The translations under genes were made by a program, and so were the position numbers. The notes under the pieces are model-generated. The model worked only from the letters and a program-made list of their open reading frames with translations, made no database searches and was not told the DNA's origin. A DNA stretch of 64,000 nucleotides, from positions 1,192,224-1,256,223 of the forward strand of contig VWZX01004903.1 of assembly GCA_013399015.1 (NCBI GenBank), written 5' to 3'. The DNA is from Galbula dea (Eukaryota > Chordata > Aves > Piciformes > Galbulidae). Positions within the stretch are counted from its first letter, which is position 1. Every line of letters starts with the position of its first letter. Shown one piece after another: positions 37,160 through 48,494 of the stretch.

Positions 37160-37620
37160 GAGAGAGTTGTGCTGCCATTCAGAGGGACCCCAAGAGGCTG
37201 GAGAAATAAGCAATCTTCAGTAACTTCATGCAGTTCTGCAAAGGGATTTGCAAAGCCCTGCACTTGGGGACACATAACTCCATCCACCAGTACATGCTGG
37301 GGGCTAGATGGCTGGAAAGATGCTTTGCTATGCTAGTGAAAAAGTTGGACATAAACCAGCAGTGTGACATTGCAGCGAAGAGGGCCAACAGCCTCCTGGG
37401 CTGTGTTAGGAAGCATGTTGGCAGCAGGTCAAGGGAGGTGACTTGTCACCACTACTCAGTACTGGTGAGACCTCATCCAGTCCAGGTCTGGGCTCCTATG
37501 GTACAAGAAAGAAGTGGATGTACTGGAGCAGGTCCACAAAGGGATGTGAAGATGAGTCAGGGATTGGAAAACTTGACATGAGGAGATGCTGAGAGAGCTG
37601 GGGTTGCTCAGAAGTTGAAA
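37160..37620 (+). mobile_element. CR1 retrotransposon ORF2 C-terminal fragment (degenerate)
   Basis: The plus strand encodes, with breaks, the C-terminal part of the CR1 reverse transcriptase polyprotein. Recognisable pieces are CKALHLGTHNSIHQYMLGA, QQCDIAAKRANSLLGCVRKH and SRSREVTCHHYSVLVRPH. The DNA ends with GATGCTGAGAGAGCTGGGGTTGCTCA, the start of the CR1 3' region, and then stops, so the copy is truncated at both ends. It is inactive and antisense to CRB1. The open frame at 37228-37581 belongs to this element. Confidence 0.9.
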
Positions 37621-38689
37621 TGAAAGTACATTTTAAAGGTAGGAGATAGCATTTCAAAGAAACAAAAAATCCACATTTAAACTTCTCCCCCATTCAGCTG
37701 TGCCTTCCCCTTGAAGAGCTATATATTACCTGATCTTGCAAACATGATTGCTCACACATATGCAATTCTTAAGACCTGATAAGCATGAGGTTGAGCTGTA
37801 TAGGTATCCTGCCTTTAAATTTAAAATGCTGTATATGTTGTTAAATAATCCTTTGCAACACGTACAGGTGGGAAATCTGAGACACATTTGTACTGTAAAA
37901 GTTAAGAATATTTGGATTCTTTACTCCATTCCTCCTGTATTTAGGCTTGGTAGCATTAATTCAGAAAGGTTTAGAAGATTATGTGTACATGACAGCCCTG
38001 AGGATTTCCTTCATTGTGATTTTCCTTCCAACTCTTTTCTTTTTCTTTTTGAAGGGCATAATGACCTATGACAACCAAGCTTTATTCTCTGTGGAGTCTG
38101 ACATTGCTTCTGTTTAATGGATCAGACAGTTTGTGATACATCAGTACAAGACACTTTCTTCCCCATGTCAGCCTAGGGTACCTCTTCAATATTTCCCATC
38201 TGTGCTGACCTGTGTGATCAAGAGGTCATGTCCTGAAGTCAGACCCAGAATCAAAACACTCACTTCTACCACGGGACAGACTATTATTGTAAACTATTTA
38301 ATTTACATCAAGTTGGAACTTGACATTCAATTTCTCAGTCCAGAAGCAATTATTTTTAAAGGAACATGCCAACAATATTGCTTGGCTTAAAATAGCTAAA
38401 GTTCAAAAGGGTAAAAAACATTTCACACCATAAATAAAGAATTGGTTATACTTAAAAACAAAGTTTGTAATTACTGCTGACATCTCTAGATGAGGTATAG
38501 ATGAGGTGCCTTTTATGCTTTAAAAACTGATTCATTTATGCCACTGGCATTATGGGAACCTTATGTAAAGGTATGAAATAGTCCTTTGCTGGTATTTTAG
38601 TGATCAAGAGGAAAAAGTTAATATTTTGCATAATGCTTGGGTCAAACATTTTTTTGTCAAGTGACAGTGCAAAATCCATTGTGGGTGCT

Positions 38690-38823
38690 TAGCCTTTAGT
38701 AGGACAGGAGTTCCTCTGCCTCCTTTGATCCCAGCAGCTCCATGAGATCCTCAGTCACAATCAGTAAAGCTCAGCTCTTTGGGACGGAAAATTATGTTAT
38801 TCTTTGATTCTGTGATTCTTGTG
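38690..38823 (+). mobile_element. CR1-type 3' tail (old copy)
   Basis: The segment ends in three head-to-tail octamers, ATTCTTTG-ATTCTGTG-ATTCTTGTG (38799-38823), the characteristic CR1 3' terminal repeat. Upstream sequence is too diverged to align by eye, so the left boundary is nominal. Confidence 0.5.
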
Positions 38824-39188
38824 TGAATGCCAAGCCTCCAAGGTGCTAAAAGATTTTAACTAGGAATAGGCTTGATCTGGGTCATCAAATTAATCTTCTG
38901 TACATAAAACCGCAGTGCTTGTTTTTTCCATAGGTCTTACACCCCAAGTGGATTTTGTGTGACTGGCCAAAGATCAGTATCCCTGAACTCCAAGTGGAAA
39001 ATTGTGCTAATCATATTGTGTGGGGCAAAAAATTTATGTTACGGATTTGTGCTAGCAAGCAGTGTTCATCAAAAAGTCTATAAGAAATGGCATCTTCAAG
39101 ATCAGGCTGCAATGACTGCACTGAAATACCACCTAAAATTAGTGTTTGCTCATGTGTAGCAGACGCTGCACATAGGCAGTATTTCATG

Positions 39189-39202
39189 CTCCCTCTACTG
39201 GC
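39189..39202 (-). promoter_or_regulatory. CTCF-like core motif
   Basis: The minus strand reads CCAGTAGAGGGAGC, which departs from the CTCF core pattern CCASYAGRKGGCRS at one position only (A where C is usual). A perfect 8-bp inverted repeat lies 20 bp away (39223-39241). A single motif match is weak evidence of occupancy. Confidence 0.3.
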
Positions 39203-39222
39203 TACTGCGTACTGAAGGAGTA

Positions 39223-39241
39223 CAGAGAACTTGGTTCTCTG
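39223..39241. repeat. Perfect 8-bp inverted repeat
   Basis: CAGAGAAC-TTG-GTTCTCTG forms an 8-bp arm dyad with a three-base centre. Spacing of the half-sites does not fit a steroid receptor element, where five bases would separate AGAAC and GTTCT, so no binding factor is proposed. Confidence 0.8.
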
Positions 39242-42200
39242 AGAGCTTGTGGATCACTCAGAGATCTGCTGTTACAAAATACTGATGTTAGTTGAAACAA
39301 ATTGTATATTTTCAAATATTAGGGCAGCTTATACATTTTTGAGGGGGTAATACAACTGGCAATTTACCAAGTAAAGTCCTCTTCCAAGGGTGAAAGAGAA
39401 TGTTTTCCCATTCCCGTGGGTTATTTGGGGATGTTTATATATGAGAAATGGTATTCCAAAAGCACGTAAAAAAAAAATCTGAGTGTGAAACAGGGTAGCT
39501 AAGCTACATAAAAACCATAACCTCTACAAGAATGATGTGATGAATGGCATTATATCATTTATATTTGATGCCATAGAAAGATAACAGCTGCCTGCATACT
39601 TAAATAAGTTTACTCATGCATCTTGACTTTTTACCTGAATATAGGCCAATGTCAGTTTCATGACAAATATATACAGGTTTGGCATGCAAACATCACACAT
39701 GTCGTACTGACAGAAGCCATGCAATTAAAATAATCAGTTAGTAATGAAGACAAACATAAACTCTTCTTATTAACAAACATATGCATGGCATGCTACAAAT
39801 CTTGCAGAAAGGAATGAAGACAAGTCTTTCTTTCTTACTACAAAACAATCCAGCCAGAAAACTGTGCACTTCTAAATAGAAAAGATGAAAGTTGTGGCCC
39901 TTTATATATAAGCAGAGCATAAAGTATTCTGAAGCAACTGCTTTATTTGTATTTACATATGTGTATAAGCACATGTGTATGTGCACACACATTTATACAT
40001 GTATATGGTTCAGAACTACTTGCCTATGTGTTAATTCTGACTGAACTCCTCCATCTTCTCCAATGTCACTGCTGAGTTCCTCCATTATGGAGGGAAATGT
40101 TTGGTTGTATAATTTTATGTGTTCCCAATAAACTGCATTTTAATGGGGTTCACAATGGTGAGATTATTAAGGCTGTTTTCAGAATCATCTGTTGAGTAAA
40201 ACATTGAACTTTAAATATTCCATAAATTAAAATGTATTGAGGAAGTAAAATGTATTAGTGCCACAGCACAGGTCTTCTCTTTGCTGACCACTTGTTAAGC
40301 ACCTTTTCCAGAGCAGTGAAAATTGTGTGGTGTGTAGATTTAGAGAAAGTTCGTTTCTGTTTGGGGAAAAGTTGTACATCTGTTCAGCTTTGCATTTTGA
40401 CTGTAATTCAACCAGAACAACATAGGCTGTAAAGTAGTATCAGAGATGGACAATCACTTTCTTAAGAAGATGAGCAAAGTTCTACTGTCAGCTTAGTATG
40501 TCCAACGCCTTTGATTTCACCAAGGTTTGTGGATGGTTATCCATTAGAACACACTTTACTTTCGTTAGTGGTTGTCTTTGTTATTGGATGTATGTGTATT
40601 GCAACAAATGCCTCTCTTCAGGAAATATATAGCACTACCTGTAATGCCATGTTACAGATGCTTTAGACATGTAGAACTAGTATTAAGATGTGTAGCAGGG
40701 GATACAAAGCAGTTTCTGTTTATATTAGGCAAATGAAGAGTACTGTTTTTTCAACAGCAGGAAGAGGAGGGCAAAATGAGCTCTTTCTTTGGTTCCAGGC
40801 TGCATAGCATGTTGCTGGACTGGGGCAAAGCAAGAAAGAAATGAAAAGGCCAAAGGAATTGTTCAATAGGGAAAGATGGAACTGAGTAGGCTCATAAGCT
40901 CATCCAAGAGGTGGCAAAACTGGATTGTAGGAAACTATAAATATCTGATATATGCCAATTAAAAAGGATAGGAAAGATTTATTCACAGTATTAAGAAAGA
41001 AATCAAAAAGGTAAGTAGGCTGAACCTGAAGAAGGCCCCAGAAGGAAAATTCTTACCAGATATTTAGTCTAGATTTAATAACTAGTCAATTATACGATGA
41101 AGTGACCCACCAGGAATGAGTGTCAGGAAAATAAAAGATGCTTGAAAAGCATTATTCCTGCTGCTAAATAACAGACAACTCCTTTTTCTTCTTTTCCTCT
41201 TTTTTAAAAAAAAAAAAATCACTTTCTGCCAGGTACTGGACAGATTCCTTAAATCTAAGGACATTGTCTATTGATGTGTTGCAAGATCTAAGAATTTATT
41301 GATTAAAAGCTATTAATTCCCTCCTCTTTCCCTTCAAGGAAAAAAGCTTTTCATGCTAAAAAGTGGTTTTGTGCCACACTGTTTAACACAGACAGATGTG
41401 CCAGATTCAAAATATCAACTGCTTGCAGGCTCTGTCAATCACGTCGGACTACATTATACAACTTAACGTATCAGTCTAACTAGAGAAAATAGATCATAGT
41501 AATGATGGGTCAACTGTCAAGCTTTAAAGCATAAAAAGCCTATACATGTTCTGAAAATAATATTGGTAGATGCTTCCTAGTGTTTTAATTTCATATATTT
41601 CTAACTCAAAAAACCCCAAAACAAAACATCTTGTCATTTGTGTATTCTTTTGGTGCTGAATAATGCATAAGTGATAGCTGTGATCTCTTTGAATTTCCTG
41701 TGCAACTTGCAACAAGAAGAGCAAAGATATTTCTCATGTAAAACATATTCCTCATTAAAACATATATACATAGGTATATCAGGGCCCTAAATATCACTCT
41801 CAGAATTGCAAGCAAATTGTTAGGTCTGGTGGCTAATTCTATAAACTGTTGTCATGAAAAGATCAGGGGGTCCTTTCTTAACACATGGTTCAGCTTTTAC
41901 AAAATTTTAACATAGGTTGTCGTTGTCAGCAAAAATACTCTTCTGTCAAAAGGTTCCCTTGTACAATAAGAATAATAGGGACAAGCTGACGTTTTCAATA
42001 GAGCTGAATTTGATTTCATTAAAAGGAGTCATCTGCATAGTTAGAGCCTGTGATAGGTTCATATTTTGTACCTAGGATCAGAAACTATTTCAGTCTCTAC
42101 TTGGAGCACACTAAATATGGTACATGAATCTGATAACAATGTACAAACACATTCTCTATGGATTGTTGTGAGATTCTACTGTTCACAAGTTAATGTCATA

Positions 42201-45200
42201 TGATATTATGACCTCATGATCATATTGGACCTTATTCTTTTTTTTCTGTTCTTCTGAAGTGGAGGTAATACTGAAATACTTCACAGTAATTATGTATGAC
42301 TGAAATTATTTGTATTCATGACATGTTGGATTTTAGTGAGTCAAAACCCAAGCTGCAGAATATTGTGGTGAATATAGACAGATTGTCAGGTGGTATCTAT
42401 ATCACTTAGAGATATATGCTGCTGTTTTCTGAAGTGACACCCGCTAAATTGGAATTCTTTAACCAGTGGTAAATACTAGGTATCTTTTACAACTAGAGTT
42501 GATTTAAACAATCACTCTTGCAGCCCAGTGCCATGCAGGGGGGCAAGGTGAGTCATAAGAAGATTAATTTTGCAAAAATTAAAAAGACATGAAAAATATA
42601 TGTATTATAAGCTTCCTAAGTTAGCAATAATGTGACTACTATCTGACTCATTATTCATAAATAATATTTATGTCTGTATAATACTGTCACAGGCCAGGGG
42701 AGAGAAGTATGGCTGGATGAAGCATAGTCTACCCTGTTGTCTGCTGGATGGTTTGCTTAGAGCAGCATCTAAAGATGTGCAGAGAAATGGAAGCCTGATG
42801 TCTTGTGCGCTTCTATGTTTCTTTCACCCTGGCTTAAGTGCAGAATGAGAGTCCAAATGATGCATTGTTTTCAAGCATTGGTCTCATGATGTTCACAGTT
42901 CAGTATCTGTGTTGTAGTTGGTTGAGTGTTTAGTCCTTTCCCATACTGGCCATTTATGTGCCTCATCTTTTGGCTCCAGGAGACAGTTTCTTTCCCCTAT
43001 GCACGTGCCAGGAATTCAATACACATATGACACTAGCCTGATCATATTATTTTCTCCTGCAGGAATCCAACAGACTGGGAAAAGGGCCAAGGAAATTTAA
43101 AAGGGTAAAACAAATAAATGAAAAGACAAAAAAACACTTAGGAATCCAGGATGCCCAAGCAAGCAGCAGTCCTGGTGGCACTGCTGGCACATAGCAGACA
43201 GCAAGATACCATAAGGGGTTCTAAGCTGCCAGAGCTTATCTGCCTGTCACCTAGGAGGCAGGCACCCTGCCTAACTCTGGGTAGTGGGCTCTGATTCTCT
43301 TGAAGTCTTTCTGCTGAAGTAAAATAAGTGGTCTTCATCCCTGCTAGCAACACTGTCCTACCCATCTAGTGATCATGGGCAGCATGGCTTTTGAGGCACA
43401 GGGAACAGGACTCATCTGCCTTGCAAACTCACCGCTCCTTGGGCTCAGTTTAACACTGGAATGTGTCACTTGATAGACCTTGCAAGTTCAGAAGCTCTTT
43501 AATTTTTACATGGTGTTAAGTTTATTACAACATGGTGAAATGAGTCACTACCAAATCCAGAGCTCTACCCTGCTCCTTTCCCACATGTTTTCATGAGCAA
43601 AGTGAAAAGTCTAACCTTTCAAATAACAGTGTATTTTAAAAATGTGCAGTGCTAGAGCAATACAATATACCCATGGTATGAAAGGGCACAGTCCTAGGGT
43701 AACTATTGCCTTTAGCTAGCAGCAACAAATCACAGCCCTTTACATGAAAGCTCAATCTATTAAAAGTACTGTTGTGCTAGGGGGCCAGCTGCCCAAGGTA
43801 ATATAAAAAATCTAGGGCTTGCTACTGCACAAATACTGAGACCTTGAAATCTGAGTATCCCCAAATCCTTTGATTTAAAAGGGAGCTGGAGAAGTTTAAC
43901 CCTTCACAGAAGGTGTATAGATATTTTCTAGCTTGGATCTGGGATAAGGCATGGCCTCAAAGAGTTTCTACCTGGAATAAAGTCTCCAGACTAAGACTTC
44001 TATTTTTTTTTTATGTTTAAGATTCACATTGTGCAAATCATTTTTCTTGCAGATTTGTTTCCTTCCAAGACTTTTAGGAAGACTGCTGACTATTTTTCAA
44101 GTCACCTGAATAATCACTACCTATAACAAGACTGTCATATAATATTTATTCCTTTCTCCTATAAAAAAATGTGGACAATAATTTCATTCTGACATGTGCA
44201 TAAGTTTAGGGTCTATTACCTCCTGCCCTTGTGGCTAAAACTGTAGTCCAAAAGGCAGATATTCTCAATTTTTCAGTTTAATTACAGTTATTTGTTTGCA
44301 GTTTTATCCAGTAAGTTCAAAGATGTTGTTTTATGCCTATTACAAAATTGGCAATCCTCCTCAGTTTAATGACATCTTTCCATTGATTTTAGTGGCTTTT
44401 GGATTAGGCCCTCACAGTACAAAGTCTTCATATTACCCTGAACAGTGAAGTATGATTATAATATTCTGTGAGTGCTTTACTGGGGAAAGAGGCATAATAC
44501 AATACTGAATGTGATTTATTAAAGAAAATCTTTGTCCTGTTTCAATAGGAAGCTGAGGTTTTACATCTAAAGCTCATACAACTATTCAGGTGTTAAGGCT
44601 GGATGAACTCCTGACCTGCAGCCACAGAAATGTAGGGCTTTGGCTGTCAATGAATTGTACTGATACTCAGATGAAAGGATCCAACTTTTTTTCCAGTTGA
44701 CTATTACTTCATACACATTAGATAAGCACCTATATACTGAGCCGTCTTGATTAGGAAGTTATCTGCTACCTTGATCATACTACTGCTATTAACTCTAATC
44801 CTGAATCTTCTTTAATTCCCATTAAAACATGTAGTTTATTTATTCTGAATTTGGTTATGATTGGAGAAATTACTTATCACCATCATAAGTGAATTTTCCA
44901 TGCCACCCTATAGGCTTTTTTTGTCAATGCTTCTGACATACAAGGAGGCTGAGGCTCATTTTGAGCACTTTCTACTTCTGTGTTACCTGGGGGAAGGAAA
45001 AGGGCCAGAGAAAAATGCACAATGCTGCTCGGGGCACTGTGGAGGCTGGCTGTGTAATACCTAAGGGCTGCTAGAGCAAAGCATGGGACCCTAGCATGCC
45101 AGGTGTCAGTTAGCATGATCCTGCTGTTTTCTCCATAAAGATGAAAATTGCTTGACAAATTGTGTCTCATACAGGTCTGCAAAAGAAAGAGTTTAAAATT

Positions 45201-46940
45201 TAGGCCCTGCTGAAAAACAAAGGCAGGGAAGGAGTTGACGAGAGTAGCAAGATTAACCTCGTTAATCTTACTGAGTGACATTTCACATGCAGCTTTTACA
45301 GCCTTCATGTTCTTCCTGCCTCCAGTTGTCTGAGTAGACTGTTAAGTAAGAATTACTCTTGGGTGGATAACTAAACATATAACATTTTAAAAGATGTAAT
45401 TAGTATGTGACGTTAGCAGAAATTTCAGGGTCTCCAAGTCTTTTTTCAATCTCTCTTCTGACAGAGGAGCTTATCCACTGAAAAAAGTTATTTAAGATTA
45501 ATAGTTTTACATGGATTCTGACACTTTTTTCAGACCAATTAGAGTCTACTGGTACTCCCCAGGGAGCAAAAGGGTCCTCCATGTAAATGAAACCAACAGA
45601 ATCACAACCCACATCTGGCAAAAAAATCAGGTGAAAGCAATTGATAAGGAAATGAGAGGATAAAGGATGACAACAAGGCAACACCTTCTCTCACATAGCA
45701 CAGAAGTTTCTAAATGAGGGCAAGGGAGAAGGAAAAGAACCTGAGACCTGGACATCACTGGAAAGAACTGAAGAGAAAGAAGTGGCATATGAAAGAGGTA
45801 AGAGTGCTTAGGGCAGCCTGGGCAATATCACAAGCCTTAGTAGAAGCCTCATGTCATACTCTCCTAGACAGAACAAAAGAACAACAGCAACACTTAGTGA
45901 TGTGATAGGGAAGGACATTTAAGGGGAATGGATGAAACAAAAGCAAACAAGTCTTTATGCCACTTTGAAGAAAACTAAATTGCAAATTCAGAGTGAAAGT
46001 TGTGCTTTTGTACCTGCTGTGTTGCAGATAGCAGTGATAAAACACACTGGGAGGCAAAGGAAAGTTTATAAGCTGCTCAGGAGATGAATGGAATAAGAAA
46101 TTGAAGGTTGATTAAATTAATTCAGCTATTAATTATTTTTTTCCTTCAGAAGGAACAAGGGAATGGAGTTGGCAGAAAAATATTGCAGACCCAGGAGCGT
46201 ACAATCCAAACTCAAGTGTATGGCTCTGCTAAATAGTACAGGCTGTGTTAAATGTAAATCTTAACACATCTTTTTTAGGATTATGGTTATCTGTAGCTTT
46301 GATAGTTTTTTTCTCTTAAGAACACAGCTACACCCACAACTTTAAATTATTTCTTTCATTTAAGCTGCAGAATATCACCAAGGCATCACAGTGCCAAATT
46401 TATCCAAAATGTTGCCTCATTCTCAGATTAAGTATTCCTGCCTGTCCCCAGTGCTGCCGTACAGTATTGTACAAGGAGTGTAGAGAAACTCCTGAAGCTT
46501 GGGAGTGTTGCTTTATGAAAATATTTTCTCATTTATTATTCATTGTTTTTAGTCATGTAATACAGTACCTGTGCACAATGAACTTATGATAAAACACCCA
46601 CTGACTGAAGCTTACGGCATAATTCAACCAAATGTGGTTATAAATGATGAAGCCTTACAGAGAAGGCAGTGGAAGAGACCTCGTCTCTCCAGCTGCCCGG
46701 GCTGCCTTAGGGGCTCTACCTGGAGCTTGCTGCTCTCTTGCTAGGCTCGCAACTTACGCAGCCAAACCCTTTATTCCATCCAAATCACCACTGAAACGTG
46801 CGTGTGGTGACCACCAGAGGGACCCTTGGTGCTATAGCACCTTAAAACAGACAATGTTTTAAAGATTTATTTACACCCAGGACTAAACAACAGGATACTG
46901 CAGCACATCATTTTCTAAGCTTTCAGCAAGAGAATCTTAC

Positions 46941-47123
46941 CAGTAAAGCCTGGCTTACAGCTACAGATATAGCCCTCGGCCTTGTCATAGCTGAAGGCTA
47001 GCGGCAGGCCTGGGATGTTGCCGTAGCGGTTGGCCCAGGAGAGCTCCACGCAGTCACCCCCAGAGAGGCAGGGGCTGCTGCTGCACTCCTCGATGTCCTC
47101 CTCGCAGCGGGAACCCGCATAGC
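46941..47123 (-). CDS. CRB1: CRB1 exon 5: EGF 9 with long loop
   Basis: This 183-nt exon has the length I recall in human. The acceptor is catggctctctgcag and the donor TTTACTG|GTAAGA; phase 1 in, phase 1 out. It completes EGF 8 (Y-A-G-S-R-C-E) and encodes EGF 9, starting EDIEECSSSPC. EGF 9 has a long insertion between its third and fourth cysteines (CVELSWANRYGNIPGLPLA, then FSYDKAEGYICSC), a CRB1-specific feature also found in the human protein. The exon is markedly richer in GC and CpG than neighbouring exons. A skip or alternative start around this exon would keep the frame, because both ends are in phase 1. Confidence 0.95.
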
Positions 47124-48354
47124 CTGCAGAGAGCCATGAGGAGATGGCTTATCAATTCATGCACTACTCCTTCGTTCCAGACAACAAAACACTATTGTGA
47201 ATATATACTGTGAATATTAGATTTGCTTGGTTTCAGCCTCTGTTATGCACTAAAAGATTTCCCCTGCTTCTTGAAGGTGTGAACATTTACTTGCAGCTGT
47301 CTGTCAGGGCTCAGCAGCAGGATGTTACCATGGCTCTTCAGCATTAGCCAGCTGAGCTTTGTTGAGTTGTACAGGGGATTTTTATGAAGTAATAATATAG
47401 GGATCTATGTGGATAAAAAGGCACTGATGAATTGCGGCATAGATATGCTTCCAGGTTGTGTGAAGTCTTCCTTCTCTTTGGCACCACTTTCCTGTGACAG
47501 GCTATCATGGAGTATAAATTATTTGGTGTTTGTAAAGTACTTCATCTGGAATCTGAAATACCACAAAATTCTCCACTTTCTGGAAAATGTTAAAGGTTCT
47601 GCTTAATTTTTGCACCAAGAACCATGTAGTCCAACAACACTGTGGCATTTACTCCTCATAGTGCACTGTACTCCTGCATCCTCAGTAAAGGACACAAATG
47701 TTAAACTTTCTAGTGGGACTTACTGTGGTTAATCCATGTGCTGAAAGATTCACAAAGTCTCCCAAGAGTGCAGGGGGTGTGTCCCACTGAGGCTGTGGGA
47801 GCCTTTTTGCAAATGGCTGTATATGCAAGCATTACCGGTAGAAGAGAACACAGCCCAGCGTGTTTGAGTCTATGTTGCTAGATAGAACTTGCATTGGTGA
47901 TATGAAGGTGACATTTCCCAATGTAACACCAAGTTTAATTTTATACATAAACAGACAACATTTTGCATAGAAAAGTAAGTTTTTAGACTGGTTTAAAAGT
48001 CATTTTAATGAATACTAAAAGAAGATGAGATGCAGCACTGATTCATGGGCTGAAGGATTAAGTGACTAGGATATGGATCCCAACTTTGACTTCTCTCTTA
48101 TCTTGACTCCATAATACTGGCACTTTTGGTTTTGCCCATTTCTGTTGTGTAGGGAAATCAATCCTTAGCTGGAAAAGAGAGCAACTTACCCATAGGGCTC
48201 TGAGTCACAATGGGTGAAGCCTGTCTAAACACAAGCCCACAGTGTATTTTTAAGGTTATGTATCTTCAACTTTTTATTGTACCAGAAAAAAAAAGAATAT
48301 TACCTGTCTTCTACACAAGGAAAGAGAATGTTTACAGGAGAATTTAAAGCTTAC
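47124..48354 (-). other. CRB1 intron 4
   Basis: A 1.2-kb intron of ordinary composition. No repeat or exon was recognised. Confidence 0.9.
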
Positions 48355-48494
48355 CTGGCCAACAGTGGCATGTGTAATTGCCAGCATTGTCCTCGCAAGT
48401 GCCATTATTGTAGCATGGTTGTGACCAACATAAGGGAGTTAGGGTCTCACAGTGCAGGCCCATAAATCCAGTACCAGTACAGTTGCAGCTGTAC
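48355..48494 (-). CDS. CRB1: CRB1 exon 4: end of EGF 7 and EGF 8
   Basis: This 140-nt exon has the length I recall in human. The acceptor is gtgtgttgcag and the donor TGGCCAG|GTAAGC; it enters in phase 2 and leaves in phase 1. The translation begins Y-S-C-N-C-T-G-T-G-F-M-G-L-H-C and continues L-C-W-S-Q-P-C-Y-N-N-G-T-C and N-Y-T-C-H-C-W-P-G, closely matching human CRB1, including the conserved tryptophan in CWSxPC. EGF 8 lacks the acidic calcium-binding start, as in human. No single long open frame marks this exon; it is supported by splice sites, phase and homology. Confidence 0.95.

Larger units (their letters stand above)
25800..46940 (-). other. CRB1 intron 5 (21.1 kb)
   Basis: This is the largest complete intron. 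It contains the candidate alternative first exon (29495-29546), an old CR1 copy near 31590-31960, a CR1 ORF2 fragment at 37160-37620, a CR1 tail at 38690-38823, a dispersed 65-bp duplication (34720-34784 and 35587-35649) and a CpG-richer patch at 33425-33660. The remaining sequence is AT-rich with no supported gene. The longest chance frame (44883-45308, 141 codons) shows no recognisable domain. Confidence 0.8.

Noticed and set aside
37228..37581. 117-codon plus-strand open frame
   Set aside because: It is the degenerate C-terminal part of CR1 ORF2, reported as a mobile element.
44883..45308. 141-codon minus-strand open frame, the longest outside CRB1 exons and repeats
   Set aside because: No recognisable domain and no splice or promoter context; one frame of this length is expected by chance in 64 kb read in six frames.
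45400..45684. 94-codon minus-strand frame preceded by an acceptor-like tttttttgccag
   Set aside because: It has no similarity to CRB1 or any protein I recognise, and it lies in intron 5 with no matching donor in frame.
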